A DNA stretch of 64,000 nucleotides from Bacillota bacterium. Its GTDB lineage: Bacteria > Bacillota > Clostridia > Lachnospirales > Lachnospiraceae. Location: NCBI GenBank assembly GCA_023391695.1, contig JAEWAK010000007.1, positions 248,001 through 312,000 on the forward strand. Reading direction: 5' to 3'. A model generated the notes under the pieces. It was given only the letters and a program-made list of their open reading frames with translations, searched no databases and was not told where the DNA came from. The translations under genes were made by a program, and so were the position numbers. Of the stretch, positions 16,333 to 23,483 are shown piece by piece (position 1 is the first letter of the stretch; each line of letters begins with the position of its first letter).

Positions 16333-16476
16333 ATTACCGGATTCCTTTCTGCTTCGTACTATTATTTTATTAGCGGTTTCCTTTCTGCTTCCTGCTATTA
16401 TCCTATTAGCGGTTTTCTTTCTGCTTCCTGCTATTAATTTATTGGCTGATTCCTTTCCGGCTCCGGTATATTACAT
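16333..16476. repeat. 36-bp tandem repeat, four units
   Basis: Units start exactly every 36 bp at 16333, 16369, 16405 and 16441; the core is ATTAGCGGTTTCCTTTCTGC. The period is a multiple of three, and on the minus strand one frame stays open through them, giving a repeated 12-residue unit IIAGSRKETANR. That frame has no start codon or ribosome-binding site and begins after a TAA. It lies between the TetR gene and ABC operon 2. Confidence 0.85.
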
Positions 16477-16486
16477 TTGCAGTATC

Positions 16487-17122
16487 CTATCCGTTTTCCG
16501 GCTGCTGCCTCATTACCGAATCCCAGCCTGCGCCGAAGAACCCGGTCAGATCCAGAATATAACGTTTGGCATCTTCCCTGGCCATGTCGTGTACAACGGT
16601 TTCAAAGATTGCACTGAAATATGCGTTTTCAAGTATGTGCATGTATCCCTTCTCAACCCGTTTCTTCATAATATCTTCCTGATAGAGATACTCAAAATAT
16701 TCCAAACTGTACTCAACCTCGATATCCGCCAGTTCGTCAATAAATCCCTCGTATGCCGTTCCCTCCGACCGGCATATGATAAGCTTAAACGCCTCATAAT
16801 GGTCATAAATATAATCCATCATATACAACAGTTTCTCTTCCGAGTATTCATGCATATGATTTACTTTTATATCGTCGGGCATTTCATTAAAGGATTTCAT
16901 AGTATTTCGAAACCATTCGATCAGGGTTTTTGCTTCTTTTTCCACCAGGCTGTTGAATATGGATATCTTATCCGGATAATATCCATACAGCGCACCAGTC
17001 GTAACTTTTGCCGCTTCCGCAATTTTGCGGAGTGCCGCACTTTTATAGCCTTTTTCCAGAAACTCTTTTTTCGCTGCCGCATGTATCCTTTCAATTGTGG
17101 TAACTTCGTCCATTTCCCTCAT
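16487..17122 (-). CDS. TetR/AcrR-family repressor of ABC operon 2
   Basis: A 211-residue TetR-family regulator: helix-turn-helix at about residues 10-56 (TTIERIHAAAKKEFLEKGY, TTGALYGYYPDK), then a helical effector domain. It is a paralogue of 2622-3239, with the same order relative to a paired ABC operon and a similar C-terminal pattern (FFGAGWDSV compared with FYGWNGLLG). Start could be the first ATG (17122) or the ATG three codons later behind GAGGG. A different palindrome (17143-17164) sits in front of it, so the two TetR proteins probably bind different sites. The effector could be the transported siderophore or a toxic compound. Confidence 0.85.
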   Translation of the reverse strand: MREMDEVTTIERIHAAAKKEFLEKGYKSAALRKIAEAAKVTTGALYGYYPDKISIFNSLVEKEAKTLIEWFRNTMKSFNEMPDDIKVNHMHEYSEEKLLYMMDYIYDHYEAFKLIICRSEGTAYEGFIDELADIEVEYSLEYFEYLYQEDIMKKRVEKGYMHILENAYFSAIFETVVHDMAREDAKRYILDLTGFFGAGWDSVMRQQPENG

Positions 17123-17142
17123 CTTCTTTCTTTTTTCTATAT

Positions 17143-17164
17143 AACTTAGTTATATAACAAAGTT
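17143..17164. promoter_or_regulatory. Operator of the second TetR gene
   Basis: Palindrome with halves AACTTAGTTAT and ATAACAAAGTT (one mismatched pair), 21 bp before the TetR start. No second copy is evident in front of ABC operon 2, so that link is unproven. Confidence 0.6.
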
Positions 17165-17198
17165 ATATATTTTTTAACCCTAAAGGTCAATATGCTAA

Positions 17199-17243
17199 AA
17201 GAGAAGATTTATCAATAAGATGCTTATTGATAAATCTTCTCTT
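17199..17243. repeat. Perfect 21-bp-arm hairpin, probable terminator of XRE gene
   Basis: AAGAGAAGATTTATCAATAAG pairs perfectly with CTTATTGATAAATC..., loop ATG. On the minus strand the stem is followed by TTTAGC, so it may terminate the XRE gene at 17278-17616. Confidence 0.7.
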
Positions 17244-17277
17244 CGGTAGGCAGTTAAATTTTAATAAATACATTATA

Positions 17278-17616
17278 TCATTTGTTTCCTGGTTTGGGGC
17301 GATTGTTGACATCCCTGATTAAGTTTAGAAAATACTCTTGAGATCTTCTATCCAGCTTCATAATCTCTTTGTATAATTCATTAGTCTTTTGAGGGTCTTC
17401 ATTATCATAATCAAAGAACTCTTTCGGCGTGATACCAAGATACTCGCAAATATAAAAGAAATTAAGCATGGTTGGAAAGTTTTTCTGTGATTCAATGGCA
17501 TTTATGAAACTATGGCCCTGTCCTAAATCCAAGCTCATTTCACGCGCTGTGAATTTCCTTTCCTCTCTCAAATTAGCGAGCCGCTTTGCAAAACTTTCTA
17601 TAAACGAATTATCCAC
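17278..17616 (-). CDS. XRE-family helix-turn-helix regulator
   Basis: A 112-residue protein with a single Cro/CI-type helix-turn-helix at about residues 12-66: LREERKFTAREMSLDLG, HSFINAIESQKNFPTMLNFF, YLGITPKEFFDYD. The C-terminal 45 residues are polar and helical without a recognised domain. It has a GGAGGTG ribosome-binding site. No obvious partner gene or toxin is adjacent; a target cannot be named. Confidence 0.8.
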   Translation of the reverse strand: MDNSFIESFAKRLANLREERKFTAREMSLDLGQGHSFINAIESQKNFPTMLNFFYICEYLGITPKEFFDYDNEDPQKTNELYKEIMKLDRRSQEYFLNLIRDVNNRPKPGNK

Positions 17617-17766
17617 TATAATAACACCTCCACATAGTAGGCTGCCCTGTTTTGATACAGTTTTAATCTTTTCAGGGCACTAAGCTAAATTTTATCATAT
17701 TAACAACAGTAAATGAATAATTAATTATAATAATATAAATCAGAATAGAAATGGAATTATGTTACT

Positions 17767-18198
17767 ATGGATGATATTAGTACTGCAATAAATAGAGCTG
17801 AACAAGAACTTTTATCTTTACCACGTGATTATACTCCCGAAATGACTTTAGCAAATGGCGATATTTTATATGATCATTATTTAAGATCCTACAATTTAGA
17901 CAGATTATTATTATTTATAAATAATGTATTTAACGGAATTCCAGATTATATAAGAATCACTATGTTTGGTATAGATGGCCCGGCTATTGTGATTATTTTA
18001 CAATATAACGGCAATGATATAATATATACACTGGACGATACAAGATATTCAGATTTATACACAATTACTACTGATTTTGGCAAAGTAATTAACATTAATA
18101 CCAATATTCAAAAAGGATACTTTACTACATATTATTTAAAATCAAATGATGGAAAAACTCTGCTTATTTTTAATAATACAAGTGGATATAGTCCTTGA
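17767..18198 (+). CDS. DUF4362-like protein lacking a signal peptide
   Basis: A 143-residue protein. The blocks LANGDILYDHYLRSYNLDRLLLFINNV (described as NGD-x-HG-like, then LDRLLLFINN), GIPDYIRITMFGIDGPAIVIILQYNG and TLDDTRY match the pattern of DUF4362 proteins, which are normally Gram-positive lipoproteins. Here no signal peptide or lipobox exists and the frame is closed by a stop six codons upstream of the ATG. No ribosome-binding site is seen, so this may be a 5'-truncated copy. Base composition is AT-rich. Confidence 0.55.
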   Translation: MDDISTAINRAEQELLSLPRDYTPEMTLANGDILYDHYLRSYNLDRLLLFINNVFNGIPDYIRITMFGIDGPAIVIILQYNGNDIIYTLDDTRYSDLYTITTDFGKVININTNIQKGYFTTYYLKSNDGKTLLIFNNTSGYSP

Positions 18199-18392
18199 TA
18201 CTATCGAATGAAGAGGAAGCAAAACATCATTAGCCATTACTCTATAGTTTGTAAAAACGCTCATTTATAATAGTAAATATTGGAGTATAATTGCTTACTC
18301 CGTATATGCTTTTGATATAGAAAAACATAAATCCGTTGGCGGAGTAAACTTTGGGCGGTCAGATTACGGATAGTTAATATAGGGGAAAATTC

Positions 18393-18662
18393 ATGATTCG
18401 TTTTATAAAAAGTTAAAATAAGAAAAAATGTATCGGCGATATAATATCCGGTGTACTGCTTTTTTTTAGTATTTGGATTCCTTACAGATTGGAACATCTT
18501 TTCATTTTCCACAGCGGAAGCCACACTCCATATTACGTTGCCCAGTTTGTATTAACATGTATTTTTGCTTTTGTTTTTGTATTGTTTCTTGTTTCGCGGA
18601 TTCTTAAAATAGCTGATGGAAAATATGAGGATTCCTCTTCCGATAATGGGGAGGAGCATTAA
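18393..18662 (+). pseudogene. Small two-helix membrane protein broken by an early stop
   Basis: A strong AGGGGAAAA ribosome-binding site precedes the ATG at 18393, which reads MIRFIKS and then TAA at 18414. The same frame then continues uninterrupted for 82 codons (GDIISGVLLFFSIWIP, YVAQFVLTCIFAFVFVLFLV, charged tail) to a stop just before a good terminator. This looks like a gene of 89 residues with one nonsense mutation (or sequencing error). The open frame on the opposite strand at 18261-18524 is its shadow. Family unknown. Confidence 0.6.
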
Positions 18663-18679
18663 ATTTCGGAAACCGCATT

Positions 18680-18735
18680 AAACCCACCGGCCAGTCAGCC
18701 TGGTAATACAGGTTGATTGGCCGGTGGGTTTTTTC
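18680..18735 (+). terminator. Rho-independent terminator
   Basis: AAACCCACCGGCCA pairs with TGGCCGGTGGGTTT, followed by TTTTT. It ends the broken membrane gene. Confidence 0.9.
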
Positions 18736-18804
18736 ATCTAAATAAAATATACGCTATTCTTTATCGAAAATATCAATAAACCTTTAGACCAGATAGAAAG
18801 TGTA

Positions 18805-19599
18805 TTATTTTCTTCCATATATAAGTCCCATTTCTCCCAACACCAGCGGTGTTCGTAAAAATGCAGGGATAAACTCACAATGCCTGGTATCAATAAAATG
18901 GATTTCCGAAACACTTCCGGATAATTTTTTTACGAAATCTTCAATATCTCCATAATGTTTTTTTGAAAAAAAGATATCTTCAAATACAAATAACCCGCCC
19001 GGCTTTATTACACGAAACGCTTCATTTATCAAAGCCAGTTTATCCGGCTGGTTTCGCACCTCGTGAAAAACAAAATTACTGACCGCAGCATCAAAGCTTC
19101 CGTCAGGGAATTCCAAATTGGCCGCATCCCCTTTCTGGAAAGTAATCTGCTTTTCCACCCGTTCCAAACGGGCATTGTTCTCGCATTGTTTTTTCGAAAA
19201 ATCCCAGCCGATTCCCCAATAATCCATTCCCACAATCTGTGCCAGGGGAAATCTTTTTGCTGCTTTTATAGTCATGGCACCGCTTCCGCAGCCAATGTCA
19301 ATCAGTTTTCCTTGTCCATCCCAGTTAAGGTAAGAAAGTACCTTATCAAGCACCTTCCCCTGCACCCCTTTACCTTCATAGGACAGCACCCTGCGTGCAC
19401 ATTCCATATAAACAGCAAAGCAAATAAGAATTAAGGCAATAAAAACAAAAACTGTTGTCAAAAGAATACCGGCAGTTTTATGTTGTATAAAAGTACAGAG
19501 TACCGATAAGAGTATGAATACACATCCGCTGATGCCTGCCACCCTTGGAATTCTTTTGGAAATCCAATTGGAATAATCCGGTTTCTCCGATAATCCCAT
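18805..19599 (-). CDS. Membrane-anchored SAM-dependent methyltransferase
   Basis: 264 residues from the ATG at 19599, chosen for its AGGGAGGG ribosome-binding site; the in-frame extension to 19692 runs through the enolase terminator and is not real. Two hydrophobic helices (about 18-37 and 43-65) are followed by a cytoplasmic class I methyltransferase: LIDIGCGSGAMTIKAA (motif I), VGMDYWGIGWDF (acidic loop), DAAVSNFVFHEV (motif II) and VIKPGGLFVFED. Such two-helix ubiE-like methyltransferases are common in Clostridia, with unknown substrates, possibly lipids. No operon partner; its promoter must lie between it and the enolase terminator. Confidence 0.85.
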   Translation of the reverse strand: MGLSEKPDYSNWISKRIPRVAGISGCVFILLSVLCTFIQHKTAGILLTTVFVFIALILICFAVYMECARRVLSYEGKGVQGKVLDKVLSYLNWDGQGKLIDIGCGSGAMTIKAAKRFPLAQIVGMDYWGIGWDFSKKQCENNARLERVEKQITFQKGDAANLEFPDGSFDAAVSNFVFHEVRNQPDKLALINEAFRVIKPGGLFVFEDIFFSKKHYGDIEDFVKKLSGSVSEIHFIDTRHCEFIPAFLRTPLVLGEMGLIYGRK

Positions 19600-19623
19600 T
19601 ATTTTTCCCTCCCTAATACCTAG

Positions 19624-19682
19624 TGCATCTTCCTCAAAATAACCAGACCCCTTGCTTGTCTGGTTATTTGCAGGAAGATGCA
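19624..19682 (-). terminator. Enolase terminator within a long stem
   Basis: Inner stem AATAACCAGAC/GTCTGGTTATT, extended by outer arms TGCATCTTCCT/AGGAAGATGCA. On the minus strand it lies just after enolase and the stem is followed by TTTTGAGG. Confidence 0.8.
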
Positions 19683-19759
19683 ATGGTTTCAATACTTTAT
19701 TAATTATATCAGGTGTATATTCCAGGTTCTACTGCAAAGTTTCAGTTATGGTTTGCGGC

Positions 19760-21058
19760 TCAGCCCCTCTTAATATTAAAAGCTCCCGTACCCAGGTATT
19801 TTGCACCTTCCCCCAGTTCTTCCTCAATCCGGAGGAGCTGGTTGTATTTGGCTACCCGTTCGCTTCTGCTTGGTGCACCGGTCTTGATCTGTGCGGAGTT
19901 AAGCGCCACGGCCAGATCGGCAATGGTGGTATCTTCCGTTTCCCCGGAACGGTGGGAAACGATAGCCGTATATCCTGCCTTATGTGCCATCTTGATTGCT
20001 TCCAGGGTTTCCGAAACAGAACCGATCTGGTTTAATTTAATCAGTATGGAATTGCCGCAGCCCGACTGGATGCCTTTACTGAGCCTTTCCGTATTCGTTA
20101 CAAATAAATCATCCCCCACTAACTGGACTTTGTCACCCAGTTCTTTTGTCAGGAGTTTCCAGCCCTCCCAGTCTTCTTCATCCAAAGCATCTTCTATGGA
20201 ATAGATGGGGTATTTTTCACATAGCTGTTTCCAGTGTTCAATCAATTCCCCGGAAGAAAACTTCTTGCCGCTCTTTGGCATTAAATAGGAGCCGGTTCCT
20301 TCCCCTTTCCATTCACTGGAAGCCGCATCCATGGCAAGCACAAAATCTTTACCCGGTTCATATCCGGCCTTCCTCACTGCTTCAAGAATCAATTCAATGG
20401 CTTCTTCGTCACTGGCCAAATCCGGTGCAAAACCGCCTTCGTCACCGACAGAGGTGGTAAGTCCTTTGGACTTTAAGATTCCTGCCAGGGCATGAAATAC
20501 TTCCGTACACCATCTTAAACCGTCTTTAAAGTTTTCCGCTCCTACCGGCATAATCATAAATTCCTGCACATCGACCGTATTGGCCGCATGGGCACCGCCG
20601 TTAAGAATATTCATCATAGGAACAGGAAGTACATTGCCATTCACGCCCCCTAAGAATCGGTACAGCGGAATATGTAAGGCTTTTGCCGCTGCCCTTGCCG
20701 CCGCAATGGAAACAGCCAGAATTGCATTGGCACCCAGCCTGGATTTATCCTTTGTACCATCCAGGACAAACATTGCCCTGTCTATTGCATAGATATCCAG
20801 GGCATCTTTTCCTGCTAACACATCGTTGATCGAGGTATTTATATTTTCAACGGCTTTTTTAACACCCTTGCCGCCAAATCTTGACTTATCCCCATCCCGC
20901 AGTTCCAGGGCTTCAAATATACCGGTGGAGGCACCGCTGGGAGCCGCACCGATACCCGTTGTCCCGTCCGATAAAACCACTTCGGCTTCCACCGTAGGAT
21001 TACCTCTTGAATCAATTATTTCTCTTCCGATTACTTTACTTATTTTTAAATAGTTCAT
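19760..21058 (-). CDS. eno: Enolase (phosphopyruvate hydratase)
   Basis: A 432-residue full-length enolase: converts 2-phosphoglycerate to phosphoenolpyruvate with Mg2+ in glycolysis. Landmarks are DSRGNPTVEAEV and APSGASTG at the N-terminus, the metal ligands in VGDEGGFAP.., SIEDALDEEDW and VGDDLFVTN, and the catalytic lysine in LIKLNQIGSVSETL, with SHRSGETEDTTIADLAVAL near the end. GGAGGATG precedes the ATG. It is monocistronic. Unexpectedly for a housekeeping enzyme, the shared GTTAGC-type palindrome (21185-21200) lies right at its predicted transcription start. Either it is metal-regulated or a second enolase exists elsewhere in the genome. Confidence 0.97.
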   Translation of the reverse strand: MNYLKISKVIGREIIDSRGNPTVEAEVVLSDGTTGIGAAPSGASTGIFEALELRDGDKSRFGGKGVKKAVENINTSINDVLAGKDALDIYAIDRAMFVLDGTKDKSRLGANAILAVSIAAARAAAKALHIPLYRFLGGVNGNVLPVPMMNILNGGAHAANTVDVQEFMIMPVGAENFKDGLRWCTEVFHALAGILKSKGLTTSVGDEGGFAPDLASDEEAIELILEAVRKAGYEPGKDFVLAMDAASSEWKGEGTGSYLMPKSGKKFSSGELIEHWKQLCEKYPIYSIEDALDEEDWEGWKLLTKELGDKVQLVGDDLFVTNTERLSKGIQSGCGNSILIKLNQIGSVSETLEAIKMAHKAGYTAIVSHRSGETEDTTIADLAVALNSAQIKTGAPSRSERVAKYNQLLRIEEELGEGAKYLGTGAFNIKRG

Positions 21059-21184
21059 TTTAATTCATCCTCCTTTTTTTCCTTACTGTACGGTATTCGC
21101 TGAATAACCGCGGAATAACTCCCCACAATAAGCGGCAGCAACGCTTATACAGGTGAGGAGTCATCACAATGATTTATTCACACA

Positions 21185-21200
21185 GTTAGCGATAACTAAC
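21185..21200. promoter_or_regulatory. Shared GTTAGC-type operator, enolase
   Basis: GTTAGCGATAACTAAC: one mismatch from GTTAGC-N4-GCTAAC. It starts 8 bp downstream of the enolase -10 box, the same position as in the siderophore promoter. Confidence 0.6.
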
Positions 21201-21208
21201 TTATAGTT

Positions 21209-21237
21209 ATAGTAGCATGTACTAAAAAAAGAATCAA
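21209..21237 (-). promoter_or_regulatory. Enolase promoter
   Basis: On the minus strand TTGATT (21237-21232), 17-bp spacer, TACTAT (21214-21209). The -35 box is part of the 3' arm of the esterase terminator. Confidence 0.6.
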
Positions 21238-21280
21238 CCATGGTTAACGAGAATAATTCTCAATTGTAAAGGTTGATTCT
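21224..21280 (-). terminator. Esterase terminator
   Basis: On the minus strand AGAATCAACC pairs with GGTTGATTCT and is followed by TTTTTTT. An inner GAGAAT/ATTCTC stem lies in the loop. It separates the esterase from enolase. Confidence 0.85.
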
Positions 21281-21330
21281 GCTTTCATGCCTGCTTTAGT
21301 TTTTTTCATAACATACAGAATTTTTCCTGG

Positions 21331-21347
21331 AGTGTGTTTGAAATCAG
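21331..21347. repeat. Terminal fragment of the 165-bp dispersed palindromic element
   Basis: CTGGAGTGTGTTTGAAA is the end sequence of the element found complete at 32817, 48284, 51368 and 59030. It lies about 10 bp after the esterase stop codon. Confidence 0.5.
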
Positions 21348-21356
21348 CCGCCTCTT

Positions 21357-23219
21357 TCAATCCGTTTTCCCTTCCGTAGTAAAAGGTGCCGCCGGAAGCC
21401 CTTCCAGATTATAAAGATTTGCACCGTCCGGATAATTCTCAAAGGCATACCTTACCTGTTCCGGTTTCTTTATGCTTTCACTCCGTACGATCACCGTGTC
21501 TTTATGAAGCCCTGCCTCCGCCGGGACAAATACGCCGTCTTTGCCGGCGATTTGAAACTGCCTTAATTCTTTGCCTTTCACCGTCAGCCCGCTTCCCGTA
21601 TTCTTAAAAGTTATGCGGATCGTATTCCCTTCCCTTATCATGGATTCAAACACCGGCCCGCTGTGGATGATATCCTCACCATATGCTACTTTTCTGGCTG
21701 CCAGGGCCAGGCGCAGTCCCAGGTCTTTTTTATTCAAGGGATGCAGGTCATTATACTCCCCGGTATCAATCGCCACGACCATTGCCGTTGACGGTATTTC
21801 CAGGGCTTTTTTCTGTTCTTCCCGAAGCCTCGCCCAATGACAGCCGCTGCCTTTTCTGCTGCCATATCCGAAGCCTGCCAGCTGTACATACAGGAAAGGT
21901 AAGTCCCCCTGTCCGAGTAATTTACGCCAGTCCCTTATCATGGCCTGAAACAGTGGATAATACCCGTAAGGATTGTCCGTATTGGATTCCCCCTGATAAA
22001 AAGCAATCCCTTTCATCCCTGTCCGTCTTAAAGGTGCAATCATGCCATTATAAAGGCCCGAAGGCTTATACTGGAAAAAAGTGACCGGCGGGGCAGCTTT
22101 TACCTTGGCCCCGATGCGGTAACACCACAAACCTTTTAAATCGATTTTCTCCCTGCCGTTCTTTAAAAAATATGGTTTGTCCGTAATAAAGCCTCCTATA
22201 TTTGAGGTGCTGAGAAGCCTTACGGCAATGCTGTTCTTTCCTTCGCGGAGCAGGCCTTTCGGTACTGTATACCTCCGGGGCGGATAACGGTAACCGGTAT
22301 TGCCTGCCATAACACCGTTCACATAGGTATAATCCGCATCCACTAAAGTGCCTAACACCAGTTTCGCTTCTTTCCCGTCCCAGTGAGGCGGCAGCACTAC
22401 TTCCTTCCGAAGCCATATGCTTCCCCGTATATCCGCAAGTTCCGTATTGTACCAGTATCCGGGAACGGTTATCGGGTTCCAGTCTGATACATCCGTTCCT
22501 TCTTCATACCATTTTCCCGGAAGTCCTTCATCGGCAAGCTCCAGTTCTTCATACCAGGTTTTAGTACGGTCTTCCTCTTCTTTTATAGTATCCTGTACAT
22601 AGGAATCGGATTTATTCCGGTCCAGTTCTTCTACAAACTGTCCGAAACTTCTTAAGGAAGATTCACTGATCCAGGCTTCAACGGGAGTGCCTCCCACCGC
22701 CGTAAGAATTAAACCGACAGGGACTTGATACATTTTATACAACTCTCTTGCGAAAAAATATCCTGCGGCGCTGAAATTCATGACCTTTTCCGCCGTTGCA
22801 CTCTCCCAGTAACCGGTATCGTAATCTTCCCCCGGTCCGTAAAAATCATAAATCTGGGGAGCCTGAAATATTCTGATATTATCTTCCGAAACTCCGGTAA
22901 GCTCTTTTTCATATTTTTCAAAGACCCGGGAAACCGGCAGCTGCATATTGGACTGCCCGCCAAGAAGCCAGACATCCCCGATCAAAACATCATGTATAAC
23001 CAATGGTTCCCCATCGGATATTTCCAGTTCATACGGGCCGCCTGCTGCCATGGGCGGCAGCTTTACTTCCCAACGGCCGTCCGCACCTGCTTTTACCCCA
23101 TAACTCTTCCCTGTAAAGGATAATGTAATGCTGTCCCCCTTTTTGGCACTGCCGTGGAAAATAATTTCTTTATCCCGCTGCAGCACCATGCCGTCACTGA
23201 AAATGGATGATAGTTTCAT
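21357..23219 (-). CDS. Sialate O-acetylesterase family protein
   Basis: A 620-residue enzyme without a signal peptide. It has an N-terminal beta domain (MVLQRDKEIIFHGSAKKGD), the catalytic block LLGGQSNMQLPV with the nucleophilic serine, a beta-sandwich insert at about residues 240-330 (WLRKEVVLPPHW, LVLGTLVDADYTYVNG), FYQGESN, and the Asp-His pair in DTGEYNDLHPLNK. This matches the SASA/SIAE family, which removes acetyl groups from sialic acids or plant glycans. Intracellular location suggests action on an imported oligosaccharide. No sialic acid genes are nearby; a hemicellulose acetyl ester is equally possible. Confidence 0.88.
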   Translation of the reverse strand: MKLSSIFSDGMVLQRDKEIIFHGSAKKGDSITLSFTGKSYGVKAGADGRWEVKLPPMAAGGPYELEISDGEPLVIHDVLIGDVWLLGGQSNMQLPVSRVFEKYEKELTGVSEDNIRIFQAPQIYDFYGPGEDYDTGYWESATAEKVMNFSAAGYFFARELYKMYQVPVGLILTAVGGTPVEAWISESSLRSFGQFVEELDRNKSDSYVQDTIKEEEDRTKTWYEELELADEGLPGKWYEEGTDVSDWNPITVPGYWYNTELADIRGSIWLRKEVVLPPHWDGKEAKLVLGTLVDADYTYVNGVMAGNTGYRYPPRRYTVPKGLLREGKNSIAVRLLSTSNIGGFITDKPYFLKNGREKIDLKGLWCYRIGAKVKAAPPVTFFQYKPSGLYNGMIAPLRRTGMKGIAFYQGESNTDNPYGYYPLFQAMIRDWRKLLGQGDLPFLYVQLAGFGYGSRKGSGCHWARLREEQKKALEIPSTAMVVAIDTGEYNDLHPLNKKDLGLRLALAARKVAYGEDIIHSGPVFESMIREGNTIRITFKNTGSGLTVKGKELRQFQIAGKDGVFVPAEAGLHKDTVIVRSESIKKPEQVRYAFENYPDGANLYNLEGLPAAPFTTEGKTD

Positions 23220-23483
23220 GATAACCCCTTCTTTCCCCTTACATTTACATCATTTTTATTTGGTACCTTTATTATAGTATGATCGGAGCAGAGAGGCTTA
23301 CCAGTTATTGCTATTATATTTTCACAAATTGCTCAATTCAACTTATCAAGTAAATCTCCAACCTGATTGGCGGTAGCTAGACTTAACTTTTCAATGGGGA
23401 TCAGAGCCTCCACTGGAACGGCAGCATAACTGTATGACAGATTGTAATCAGGCAGCAAATCGGAATAAAAACCTGAAATGTAT
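23220..23483. other. Intergenic region, nothing recognised
   Basis: 264 bp between two co-directional genes. I see no open frame with a ribosome-binding site and no clear hairpin. Confidence 0.4.

Noticed and set aside
18261..18524. 87-codon open frame on the minus strand
   Set aside because: It is antisense to the broken membrane gene at 18393-18662 and has no ribosome-binding site.
19600..19692. 31-residue extension of the membrane methyltransferase
   Set aside because: It is read through the enolase terminator; AGGGAGGG selects the ATG at 19599.
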